Shown in pieces: positions 47,233 to 58,278 of a stretch of 64,000 bases of DNA. How positions within the stretch are numbered: position 1 is the stretch's first letter; each line of letters begins with the position of its first letter. A program made the translations under genes and the position numbers. Where the stretch lies: assembly GCA_028023455.1 (NCBI GenBank), contig JAQFVV010000014.1, positions 501,336 to 565,335 of the forward strand, written 5' to 3'. This stretch comes from Epiperipatus broadwayi. Lineage: Eukaryota > Onychophora > Udeonychophora > Euonychophora > Peripatidae. The notes under the pieces are model-generated. The model did no database searches. It had not been told where the DNA came from and worked only from the letters and a program-made list of their open reading frames with translations.

Positions 47233-48218
47233 TATTAATTCAAGATTAAAAAATAAATGGTCCACTTAAATGGAGAATAACAAAGATTGCTGCCAATCAA
47301 AATATGGACTGCATAATGATCATTGGCTAAATCACTAAATGAGGAGCCAGTTGTTCTGATATAAAAGTAGTTACATAATAATTAATGAATTTGTCATAAT
47401 AATTGTAACTAATGTATCAAATGGGTATATTTTCTAATTTGGAAAATTATTTACTGATGATTGTTGTAATTAAGTGAAACAAATCTAAATAAATGTATAC
47501 CAAAAAGATTTATACTGTAATTGTATGCGTATTTTCTTTAATTAAAAAAAAAAATTGATACTGTAACATATTGTTTTTTCATGCTTAATTTTTTAAAATT
47601 TGACTGCTCAGTGATAAATAAACTTTTTTTTAATTCTTACATTTTCTTTTGCCAATTTTATTTTTTTAATTATTTTATGTCTTATTTTTAATATGATAAA
47701 TATTATTTTGGGTTTCTTGTGTGTAAGGACAGAGAAGAGATACATTTGTGTAAAAATAGATCATTAGTTATTATGTCTTGATCATGATTGTAGTTATATA
47801 TGATATCCAAAATAGCTTGCTAATGTTTCAATAATGTATTACCTCAAGGCAGTAATGATTTTATAATGTTAAAACAAGTTTAGTAAATTTCAAAACAAGC
47901 ATTGAAAAAAAGGAAACAATCTATAGTAAAATTATATTTTTAAAGGTATACTTAAAACCTTCACTCCTTCTCACATTCTTGGAACAAAGGAATAAAAAAG
48001 ACAAATGACCTCTAAGATGCATGTTTATCCAGCACTTCGCAATTGGTCAAATCTCTGATGCATCATTTCTTCAGTATTTATCATACAAGTTATTACACTA
48101 TCTGAAATGGTTAGTGTTAAAGTTGTGAATGCAGAAAATTTGACACTTGTTATTCAGAATTTAATAAAAAATTAATAAATAGACAAACACAAATCATTCC
48201 ATATTTTTTTGTTTAATG
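47233..48218. other. AT-rich non-coding DNA, no gene seen
   Basis: No recognisable frame or repeat. Confidence 0.5.
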
Positions 48219-48225
48219 TGTCAAA

Positions 48226-48296
48226 GCGTCGACCATCAAGCGAAACCCGGGACAACTGCTTGTTAGTCAGCTGTGCTAACCACATGGGCACCAACG
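48226..48296 (-). pseudogene. tRNA-like pseudogene (anticodon AAC)
   Basis: Minus strand: the D arm GTGGTTAGCAC and anticodon arm GCTGA-CTAACAA-GCAGT are kept, giving anticodon AAC (Val) on a body like the Gly-type sequence at 31870. The T arm TCCCGGGTTTCGCTTGATGG no longer closes. The flanks GTCAAA and TTTGAC on either side again extend the acceptor stem. It is not a working tRNA. Confidence 0.55.
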
Positions 48297-48303
48297 TTTG
48301 ACT

Positions 48304-49722
48304 AATCATTTCATATTTTTTAAACGACATATAGACGCTTTCTAGATAACTTTAAAATATCTTTTTCTTATTCTTTCTATTAAACATTACATTTATTTTG
48401 CATCTTTCTATTTGACATATAAGGATCCAGTGTTAACTATGTGAGTAAAAATAAAGAAAAAAAAAGGCTTTCTGTTTTATATTATTTCTTTGTTCTTTTT
48501 TTTTGGTATAATCTATGTTAAAAAATGGTGCAAATCTGGTATCAATTTCATTTATACACATTCCTTAGATTGCATTTTCAGTTTTGTTTCAAATGCATGT
48601 CTTTTTTTGTATGCGAATATATTTAAGAGTGTTTGTGCATGTAAAATATTAAAACAATGTAATAATAATTCAAAGATAAAAAAAAAAAAAAAAGGATAAG
48701 TATATTAATTAGAAAGAAAATCTCATTTCATTTCGTTTGCCCTAAATTCAGGAGATAAAATTGAACAACAGCAAAATCAGACAAACAAAACAGTCATGAT
48801 TGAAAGAAGGGGGAGGGCTAAATATCTCTTTTAAAATCTCCTAATTGTTCTTTAGTGAATTGCATGTCTTTTGCTTGTATGTACTGCTCCTATTATGAAA
48901 GAAGTCAACTCAATCAAGGAAGAAGCTATTATGCTTAATGTCTAGTGGGCTACAAGATTGTTTGGCTTCTTTTTAGTCCTCTGCAGATGCTATGGTCAGT
49001 ATCACAACAGTCAATTCTCCCTTTCATTTGAATACATCATTTTTCTAATTAAGACTTTTCCTTCTCTGAAAATTAGAAAATTGCTTTAACAATAGATCTT
49101 CTATAATTCACTAATTTCTGAAATAGAATCCTATAATTTTCCAATAATGTATATCTTTTTTAACTAGTAAGTAGGAAATTCAAATTATAACTACAAAAAA
49201 GTTATAATTATGTTTCATTTTAAATCGTAAATTTAATGATATGTGTCTGCATGTGTATTTATACGCGCAATATATATATATACATTTGTATGCAAGTTTA
49301 GGGAACGGAGTTAGGAAATTTTTTTAAAGGAATTTTAAATGAAATAAATTATGAAAGTATGGATTATTTTAAGAACTCAAAAATGAATGAACTAGTGAGC
49401 AGCCTTTGGAAAGTTGCCTATGCAAGTACTGTATATATATAAAAAAAATCCAAATTACGTTTTCACTTAAGTTAAAGTCGCCATAATATCACTATAAAGT
49501 TAGTTATTGACTTTGCATTATCTTCTATATAGAGCACATGCACATTCAGTTATAGAGTTAGTATGTTTTACAACAATTATAAATTCATAGAACAAATTTA
49601 TTACAATAAATAGAATAAAATGTTTTATCAGTTGTCAGTGCTCTTAATTCCTATTTTTTTCTGCAAATAATAATAACAGAAAGAGTAAAAAGCACCCTAT
49701 CAATGTTCCTTGTTCAAGGAAT
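48304..49722. other. AT-rich non-coding DNA, no gene seen
   Basis: A T run at 48491-48504, an A run at 48678-48693 and a (TA)n tract near 49270. No gene was recognised. Confidence 0.5.
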
Positions 49723-49830
49723 GTTCTTTGGTGCAGTAATAAAATGGCAGACTCTGGAACTTAAAGTCAATGGATCATGCCCAGCTCCCACTTCTGGCCT
49801 TATAATTTCATATGAACTTTCAATCAATAG
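49723..49830 (+). repeat. Dispersed short repeat, copy B (SINE-like)
   Basis: CTTTGGTGCAG, AATGGCAGACTCTGGAACTT, AAG and GGATCATGCCCAGCTCC align with copy C at 52056-52160 and, less well, with copy A at 19559. A 70-codon frame covers it but is not shared by the other copies. Confidence 0.5.
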
Positions 49831-51384
49831 CTATTCCAAAACCAATCTCACAGATTATGTTGGCCAAAAGACTTTCAAACCATATTTAATGTTTTTAATT
49901 GAGACTATTTTATAAATATATTGAATAAGCCCAGTGATATTGGCTATGAGAAATTATTTATAAAGTCTTAAAAATAATATAAGATTGTATTCTCATTCTG
50001 GAAAGAAAGCATCATTATCAAACTGCATGTGTTCTTGCTATTTACAATCTTTTTAGACATCCTCTCAAATAGTTTGAGGTTGCCACTAGCGATGTTTGTA
50101 CTCTGTATTTAGACATTTCTATATGGGTATTGTCATGTATTGATATCATCCTCCCCTGTTTTGATTTCTATGACATAAGACTGTATTGGTAAATTCACCT
50201 AATTGACAATTGCACTATTTTATTATTTCAAAATTGCTATTGTATCTTTCTATAGTATTCTGATTAATATGCCAAAAAATAAAACAATTATATTACTAAT
50301 AACAGGAATTCTTTTTCATCAAATTGGTTGTATTAAAGTTCAATATCATGATCAACGTTTTGCTAACAGATTTAATTGTCTTTTGTGGGTTTTAGATAGA
50401 TCTATTCAATTCTTATGCAGCTGCTATATATAAAATTATATTGATCTCAGTCAATACTTTTTGTTAGCTATATACAAAAAAAAAAAAGGCCAAATCTTGT
50501 TTGTCTCAAATTATTTGTATATGGCTGGCTATTCTAGATAATTATTAATTGTGCAGTCTCACCTACTAATTTACTGATTCATTTTTTAAATGACAGATGA
50601 CTTATTGACATTTATTAGATAGTTTAAATTTTAGCAATGTATTTCAGAAATTTTGTCATTATCATTTCTAATATATATTGTGCATTGCACAATTCTCTCT
50701 AGTGTTTATCTTATAATTAAGTTTAAATTTAGTCTTGAAGCTTCTTTTCTTTATCAAATACAAGATCAAACCGTGAATCAAATATTTTAAATTTGTATCT
50801 ATTCTTGAAACTTTAGGCAAATTGTTTTTGGTAAGCATGATATCTATTTCAAGTAAATATTGTTTAAAATGATAAAAAGATAAAAAAAAAAGAACTTCAC
50901 AATACCATGTTATTACTAACCCTTAGAATTTAATGAATTGATTTTTGATAAATATTGTTACTACTATTACTATCACTACTGTTATTACTACTATAAATAT
51001 TTATTGCTATAACAAGTTACTAATCTCAATGGTAAAATTGTTACACATTTAATTGGTAGAAAAATATTTACTCTGTAAGATTATTAACCAAATCTAGCAG
51101 TCTTTGTGTTCACCACTGTAAGATATTTAAAAAAAATCATTTTATCGAAAATTTGTTATTTCATCTTGAACCTAGATTACCATATTAATAATTCATTCTT
51201 GTCTGACCTTTATTTGCTCATGTATAATTCATTTATAATATCAGTAAGGTAATAAAATTTAAGAATCATCATCATAGATCTGATTTTCCAAATGAACTAT
51301 CAACATTGATTATTATTAATTCTAGATATTTTTTTTAAAAAAGCATTTCAATTTATACAATGGTTTTTCTCTGTGTCTGTGTCT
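49831..51384. other. No recognised gene
   Basis: One plus-strand frame of 76 codons (50203-50433, with MPKNKTIILLITGILFHQIG) is non-repetitive but matches nothing I know. The rest is AT-rich, with short (ACT)n near 50955-50985. Confidence 0.35.
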
Positions 51385-51655
51385 ACTTAGCTAGCTAACT
51401 AGCTAGCTAGCTACCTACCTACCTACCTACCTATCTATCTATCTATCTATCTATCTCCCTCCCTTTCTCCCTACCGACTGACCCCACCCACCTACTCACC
51501 TACCTACCTACATCTCCCCCTCTTTCATTCCCCCTCTCTCCCTTTCTATCTCTCTCTCTCTCTTTATCTTTATAGCTCCATTATCTTTATCTCTCTATCT
51601 ATATCTATCTGTTTCTTTGTTTCTCTATTTCTCCCCCCCTCTCTCTATATATATA
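51385..51655. repeat. Compound low-complexity tract
   Basis: TAGC, TACC and TATC tetranucleotides pass into a long C/T-rich stretch with CTCT and CCTC runs, ending in a short (TA)n. Confidence 0.95.
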
Positions 51656-51790
51656 AGAAATTAAGCACTATATAAACTAAATAAATAAATAAAATACAAT
51701 TGATTATGAACACAGCTGGTTTAATATTTCAACCAGAACACTGGTTTTCATCAGAAAATACAACTAAATGATGCTATACAAAGTTTAAAT
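51656..51790 (-). mobile_element. Short element with hammerhead-like core and TTTA tail
   Basis: On the minus strand a hammerhead-like core is followed by GCTGTGTTCATAATC and then a (TTTA)n tract at about 51682-51696. Such a tail suggests retrotransposition. The upstream extent is unclear. Confidence 0.4.
51727..51754 (-). ncRNA. Hammerhead-like core with strong stem II
   Basis: Minus strand: CTGATGA (51754-51748), one A, stem II AACCAG-TGTT-CTGGTT (six perfect pairs), then GAAA (51730-51727). I could not draw stems I and III or a cleavage triplet, so it is a partial motif. Penelope-like elements are known to carry hammerheads with such cores, but no Penelope protein is seen nearby. Confidence 0.45.
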
Positions 51791-52055
51791 ATTGAAAATG
51801 AATTCTATGTTTGATAAAGCAAAAAGTTTATTCAGAAATTATAATATATTAATTTTATGCATTTTTTCTATGTATAGCATTAGTCACAGGTACTTTTTTA
51901 GACAATTTAACTTTATTGCTTTACCAACAGGGATGTATTTATAACCAAAGTAATTATAAATAAAATACTTTAAAAAATAAGTATGTGAGCAGTTTGTTTA
52001 ATTATCTAATCAGTTCATTTACATTTTAATATTAAAGACACTTCCACTCTGCATG

Positions 52056-52160
52056 GTTTGGTGCAGGATAAAGTGGCAGATTTTGGAGCTGAAGAATCAT
52101 GGATCTTGGCCTAGCTCTGCCATATCCAGTGTTCAACCTTTTTATGAACTTGCAAGTAAT
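52056..52160 (+). repeat. Dispersed short repeat, copy C (SINE-like)
   Basis: GGTTTGGTGCAGGATAAAG, TGGCAGATTTTGGAGCT, GAAG and GGATCTTGGCCTAGCTC align with copy B. Flanking sequence differs, so the repeat is dispersed rather than part of one duplication. Confidence 0.5.
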
Positions 52161-53309
52161 AAAATATTTTATTATTTTATTTATTTAATAGATATGGCTT
52201 GATAAATGAATTAAATTATTTTATGTTCATCTTCTTTCTTTTGTTTTTCCAATTTAAATGCCACTTTTATAACAAATAAAATTTGCCCAAATAATTTAAA
52301 AGTAGAAATATGTCAAAAGAATAATAAAAAAAAATATTTACATTCTTTTAACTAATATTTTTATGGTTGATTAGAATACAACTACAATCTGAATAAGTTT
52401 CTCTTTATATATAGTAGAAGTGAAGTTAATATTTAATTTCCTGAAGAATTGTTTGACTTACAAAAAATAGAAAGTGATGTAAATTCAAATAGTATGACTT
52501 GCTGGGAGCAAGAATTCTTATTAGCTATACTATTCCTAATGGTTTAAAATAAAGTAAACTGCATTGATATTTAAGTTTGTATGATGATGTAATTCAAAAT
52601 TTATCTTTGCAGTGAATAATTATATTGTAATTTATTATTATATATTATACATGCAAATTATTAGCTCTATCTAAAGAAATTTTTGATTTGAATAGGCAAA
52701 ACTTCCAGGTATTAATAGCATTATTGTTTTATTCTGGATTATTATTAGTTGGAATTTCTATTTCAGATTATATTGAAATATAACATGGGATTTGTTAATA
52801 TAGGCATATGTTTAATTAAAGCTGAACAGCATATTTATAGTTATTAACTTTATCTTATTCATTATTATCATTTTTTTTTTTTTTTTTTTACAAAATCCAT
52901 TGAACATTGTTTAAGTCTTTTTGATATTTATAATTTGTTATTCAAATATTTGATTTTCATTAATATTTGTATTTGGCATCAATTAGTGCACGCACACTTG
53001 ATCATGCTGTTTATTAATCATCATTTTAATAATAACTATACTAGCAATTAGAGCACTAGACAGTTCTGTGGAATGTCTTTTTCAATAAATGAAATGAATT
53101 GGAATGAAATGATTTATTCTATTTATAATGAACATGCATGGAATTTTTTTTTCTTCCAAAAACTGTTTTTAACACTCAGTTTTTAGTATGAAACAGTGAG
53201 CAAATATTGTAATTTTATTGCCAGTATATATATATATGATTTATCAAAATCTAGTTGATATTTCTCATATAATCAGTCTTTTCTGTTTCTCTCTTTTTCA
53301 TTTTCAGTC
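52161..53309. other. AT-rich non-coding DNA, no gene seen
   Basis: A long T run lies at 52872-52889. No frame or known repeat was recognised. Confidence 0.5.
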
Positions 53310-54028
53310 ATCAAATTATTGTAGGGCTTGGTCATTATTAACCTTTCATGCCATTGGACATCTCCTTTTTAGCTCACACCTCCAGAGTGGCACAGGCTTA
53401 ATAGGCTGGAAATTTTTTATTGAGGCATTACAAACTCTGAATAGTTTGTTTGGAACTGGATTTGAGTGAGACAATAGTTTCAGAAGGTAAAAATTGTATG
53501 TTTAGGCAGCCCTGTTTGGGAATCTCCCTGCCTACCATGGAAGAGGAAGGGCCTATAACATGGGCTTCTAGCTTTTGGAATTTTTGGGCACCATAAAAAA
53601 GAATTGTTTTGGGCAACATATTAAATATGCAAACATTACCAAAAAGCTGATAAGCAAAAAAAGAATCTGTGCCTAATTTTCATGATATCTGCCACCACAG
53701 ATAAGCAAAAACATTCTCACATAATAAAAGAAAGGAGAGAGCATAAAATTTGTGTTATAATTATCATTGTATTTTTGAGAACATACTCTACCAGTCGAAA
53801 ATGTATGTCCATCCAAAAAGATTTAGAATCTAAGCAAAAGTACCCGAATCCAATCATGCCCGAGATACACTGGTCAGGAGTAATCATGAATTCTAACCTA
53901 TTTGCCCATTTCCCAAATTTATAACACTATGGACAACATCTATAGTGATACCATGAATTCATTCACTTCCAGCCCGGTGCTACAACGTTTTGCATGAGAA
54001 CTCAACTGGTGAATGATGATGATGATGA
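53310..54028 (+). mobile_element. Possible (GAT)n-tailed retroelement remnant
   Basis: A less AT-rich stretch (53320-53620) is followed by broken frames. It ends in CCCGGTGCTACAACG...GTGAATGATGATGATGATGA at 54028. A (GAT)n tail is the 3' signature of the RTE copy at 58-61 kb, so this may be an RTE-related or RTE-mobilised element. No RT motif was seen. Confidence 0.35.
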
Positions 54029-55792
54029 GAGATTGAGTGAACCCAAGACATAAGTTAAAACATACATAATATATTAATGAGATTTCAACAACTGGATTAA
54101 GTTTAAAAATATGAATATTTAATTTAACAAAATTCAAGATGATTTTATATATATGATTAACTTTACACATTTTAAACTTTATTTTGGTTACAAATATTTG
54201 ATAATCTTGATTCAATTATTTTATTTTAACAGATGTCAATTTAATGCGACATTACAATGCTGAACATATATTTGGAAATTGGATTTTATTTAAGGTTATA
54301 AAAACAGATTTATATGGGTGATTGGTGGACATTTTATACATTTAGAAAACATATATAAAGATACAATAATAGAGTTTCGCTGTTTATACAAATTCATAGG
54401 ATGCCCTTAGCCTTTAATGCCTAACTTTGTTTTCATTTATAGCATTTATTTATGACAATTAAATAAGGATACATGATGATCCATAAGTATACTAAAAACA
54501 TTTATTTATTCTACATTTTTGACATTTAACAATCAAATATTGCAAAACTATAAATATGGGAACGGCTTACTAGAAAACGAAATATAAGAAATTGCGGTAC
54601 TAACTTCATGTCAGTGAAAGAGAAAATGGCAACTTTGGCCGAGAAAACGTTATACTTCTATTTGAATGTGGTATGCCAGCTTCATGGTTGAATGGTACCG
54701 AAAGGAAAAGGTAGGTAGGAAATTGCTACGGATATGGATTATGGTAAGTTCATGCAAAGCTTCAATTACACTAACTGGCTTGTTCCAGGGAGTAGATTTA
54801 TACCCCTGTTATGAATGAGGACACTGAAAAAGGACGAAAGGCTTTGAATCTTCTGGAATGAGGTGCAGACAAATCCAAGTAGTGTATAAATATATACTTT
54901 GAGGAGAAGAATGACAAACAAAGATGATCAGGACTCCTTGGAATGAGGCATGGCAAATCAGATCAAAGCCATATATGGCTTATTGATAATTTCTGACATA
55001 TGCTAGCAATGCTATTATAATAATATAAAATCATTAGATTTAAATACTAAAATGAAGCCCTAAGTGGTTTAACAAATACGTAATGATATGTTAAAATAAT
55101 GACCCATGTAAGATAAATTCATTTATCGGAAGTTAAATTATAATTAATGAAGCATGAATTGCTCCCCCTTCTTGAATCAATATTATTTTGTTTAACATAT
55201 AAAAAAACATCTAAAATTTGTGCACGTAAAAGTGCAAATAATAAAATAGAATTAGGTCGCCAACCTTTTGGAGATGATGATCAGTAAAGAAATCAATAAA
55301 CTTAACGGACACCAATATCCATTCCAGATTGAAAAGCATTTATACATTTTGTATAAATTTATGATAAAATATTTTTATTAAAAGCATATATTCATTTAAA
55401 AGACAAACTCAATCTTACAAGCTATTTAGAAATAAAGACATGAAATAACTAATTATTTCTCCCTCCCTTTTTTATTCCACAGCGGGATATAGAAGTTCAT
55501 AAGACTGGGTTTGATTGGCATTTACAAATGAAAATTAAGTGAAAATATAAAAATATCATTAAAAGTAAATTATAATCGCACTAAATTATAAGAAAAATAA
55601 GAAGCGTGAGTTAGATAAAAGATTTCACAGTGAGATTAATTTGGATTGTAGAGAATCGACACAAAGAAAAATAATTATTAAACCTACTCACTGATTAGTG
55701 AGTTAAAAGAGATTTGACATAAAGAAAATATTAATTTTAAAGAGTTAGTAGTTAGAATTCAGGTAATACGATTATAATGACTTTTGGGCTTG
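54029..55792. other. No recognised gene
   Basis: A less AT-rich stretch (54600-54990) has broken frames on both strands, with no motif I can name; it may be a decayed transposon or gene relic. The rest is AT-rich. Confidence 0.35.
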
Positions 55793-56050
55793 TTACCTCA
55801 TGATTCTATGGAATAAAGTACGGATGAATCTTCTGTGGAGGGTGGCATTCTTTGATTTTTGTGGCAGCCAGATTCTACTCAAACTAACAAACATGTTTCT
55901 TGGCCTTGGCAGTTCTCTGACGGCATGGGCACTTGATTGGTAGGATCTACATCTCTGCATGGCGAAGAGCTGAAGACTGAGGGGAAGGCCTCTCTTTTCA
56001 AAAATCAAACAGATGTGAAGTTGGTTAGTGACTATTGACCAAACTCTCAC
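55793..56050 (-). CDS. Unidentified 85-codon ORF below a TATA box
   Basis: The minus frame begins ATG at 56050, only about 18 bp downstream of a TATA box, and runs 85 codons. Its composition is not low-complexity: it has many Arg and Ser, LPLSLQLFAMQRCRSY, and a basic C-terminus ending RTLFHRIMR. The first 30 residues include a mildly hydrophobic stretch. No family was recognised. The ATG lies closer to the TATA box than a normal mRNA start, which argues against translation from it. The GC-richer block may instead be the transcribed part of a solo LTR. Confidence 0.25.
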   Translation of the reverse strand: MRVWSIVTNQLHICLIFEKRGLPLSLQLFAMQRCRSYQSSAHAVRELPRPRNMFVSLSRIWLPQKSKNATLHRRFIRTLFHRIMR

Positions 56051-56067
56051 ACAATAGATTTTTGGCC

Positions 56068-56076
56068 CTATTTATA
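56068..56076 (-). promoter_or_regulatory. TATA box
   Basis: TATAAATAG on the minus strand followed by GGCC. It is identical to the nonamer at 34294-34302. It heads a GC-richer block (55793-56065) that stands out in an AT-rich region. Confidence 0.45.
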
Positions 56077-56459
56077 CAAACTTTTGAGTTATTTAAAGAA
56101 TGTTTTAAATTAAACTTCTTAACTCAAATTGAATCCTGAATCTATAGAAATATTTTCTCTATTGTTATTGGAAATGCAATCGCTAGATAACTGTCCAAAA
56201 ATAAATTGAAATCAATTTCCAGATTGGAAATAGATTTGATAAAATGTTAACAGCTAACTTAAAATCAATTAGCTTTATTTTAAATTTTACTTTCATTAAT
56301 ATTTGTCTGAAGGTTTGTAATGATGGTATACTATAAAATGTGATATGTTGGATTATTTCCATCATTTATGAGTGAATGTTGAATGTATAGAAAGTTTTAA
56401 ATTTTATTTAAACTTTTCAAATACAAACAACTTTGTTAGTAATAACACATAAATAGACA

Positions 56460-56660
56460 ATACAGGTTAGTAATTACATAACGTTTCGAGTAGTATTATT
56501 CTCCAGTCTTCTTCAGGTGTTGCTGGCCTATATGCACAGTGACAATATTCACTTAGAAGTTGAACTCGCACCTTTAGATTCTTGAATATTGAATTTAAGG
56601 CAAACACTTTGTTATGTTTACGATTATATTGGGCTGCATTCATAGTCATCATGGGTTGGA
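56460..56660 (-). mobile_element. Repeat end with CTGAAGA...CGAAACGTT motif
   Basis: On the minus strand CACCTGAAGAAGACTGG is followed after about 15 nt by CTCGAAACGTTATG. Motifs of this shape mark the ends of Penelope-like and other invertebrate repeats and resemble a hammerhead core (CTGANGA...GAAAC). Stem II does not pair well here. A 61-codon frame through it (ending PATPEEDWRIILLETLCNY) may be part of such an element or chance. Confidence 0.35.
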
Positions 56661-56977
56661 TACCATCGGCCTAGAAGAGGTGATCTAAAAATGGACTGTC
56701 ACACATTCAGGTTAGTTTATCTAGCCTGGTAGCATTGTTAATTTTAGCAGTAGAAATAATATCAATAGTAATAATAATGTTAGTAATAATGATAAAGCAG
56801 TAGGCACATAGTATTATAAATCTATCACATATTACATGACATCAGATTACACATTGCTGTTATGGCAGCATACTTTTTCATTTTCTGTGTGTCTCATACT
56901 ATAAGCTTTATTTAATAAAGATAGGTGCCAGATGACAGTGCTTAATAAATTCCTATTCTGCTATGTTCTATCAAAAA

Positions 56978-57218
56978 TCACCAGGCTTTTCATTGATGAA
57001 CGCCATAAACTTGAATGCAGTCTGGGGATTGGCATAGATTGAAAATAGTTATATGTTTCTTAGTTTGAGCTGATACCTTGATAATATAACAAAGAGGTAA
57101 ATTATAATCACTGGAAGGAGAGTGCTTTACATCCTAATGGTCCACAAGCACTGTTCCAATCCCAAAGATCCTCACTGCTGAAAGCCGTAAACTTGAAACT
57201 AGCCTGAGAATTTTGGAT
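56978..57218 (+). repeat. Two degraded hammerhead units of the tandem family
   Basis: Two related segments in the same orientation. In the first, TTGATGA (56993-56999) is followed by ACGCCATAAACTT, GAATG and GTC at 57020-57022. In the second, CTGCTGA (57175-57181) is followed by AAGCCGTAAACTT, GAAAC and TAGCC at 57204. The second has a good stem I: CTCA with TGAG, then CCAAA with TTTGG across an internal loop. Both carry core changes (C3 and A6) and are unlikely to cleave. Confidence 0.5.
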
Positions 57219-57894
57219 AGGACAGCACAGGTTAGGAATTTAAGCATTGCTTTCTGATATCTATCATTATTTTTTTAATTTTGTCATAAATGGCATTGAT
57301 GGAATATTATGTAATAAAAACATTTTACAGTCAGATCTAGCAAAACTAATCTATCATTGAAAGGAAGTTTAATGGAACAGATTTATGGATACAAGTATTT
57401 TGGATGATTTGAAAATCTAAATTTGAATTTTTAATAGTTTCAGTAGCTTATTTGGTAATAATTTAACACTGATATAAAGAACTTTTGATCACACCATTAT
57501 ACACTATGAATATGATATATTGAATATAGTGAGAGCATGTTAGGCACTATTAAAGCTGAATATTAAAAAAAAAACCCTATCTTTTCTGTGAATATATTTA
57601 TTAATTATCCAAAACCTGTAATAGCATTACAGTCAGTAGTATATAGAATTACTTATAATCATATATATTACATATTTACAAAAATAAGAAAAACAATGAT
57701 CTCCTTTATGGTTCTTTAGCTTATTAGAGCTAGCATTCTAGTGTCTTAGATGCTGCTGCATTAATTTCCATGTATCAGAGTATATATTGTGTGTGGAAAT
57801 TTTTTCAACCCTTGCTCTGACTGATTCTAATTTAATCCAGCAAATATTATTATTAGTAGTAGTATTCTATTTCTGTAAAAATATGAAAATATTT
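57219..57894. other. AT-rich non-coding DNA, no gene seen
   Basis: No frame or repeat recognised apart from sequence trailing the unit above. Confidence 0.45.
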
Positions 57895-58050
57895 CCATTC
57901 TATTTACCAATATTATCTTTTTAATTTAATTTTTCTGTTAATTCAGGTATATTTCCAGATTGCTTAAAATCTTCTGTCGTTGCACATATATATAAAAATG
58001 GAGAAAAGAAATATTTGAAAAATTACAGGACAATTTCTATTTTATTAACT
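57895..58050 (+). pseudogene. Jockey/CR1-like LINE, left half
   Basis: The plus frame reads ILSF, a stop, FNFSVNSGIFPDCLKSSVVA then HIYKNGEKKYLKNYRTISIL, the RT region ahead of the palm (usual form: SGIFPDCLK...P.FK.GDK....NYRPISIL). It stops at LT, and the family's next residues resume at 61133 after the RTE insertion. Confidence 0.8.
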
Positions 58051-58278
58051 GAAAGGAGACCCTTTGATTCCTCTTGGAGGCCTTAAAGGAACAGAGCAGG
58101 GCAAATTCCTAATGTCCACTCCATACGTTCTTGTCATTGCAGCTGTTAATACTATGTGATTATTCATATAATATATGAACATGGATGGGCTGCTCACCAA
58201 TACGCATTAGCCAGCGTGGTGAGTTTATTGGCTTTTTACCTCTGACTTTAAGAATATTATTTTACAATATATACAATT

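Noticed and set aside
50203-50433. 76-codon hydrophobic frame as a gene
   Set aside because: No recognised family, and frames of this length and composition arise easily in AT-rich DNA.
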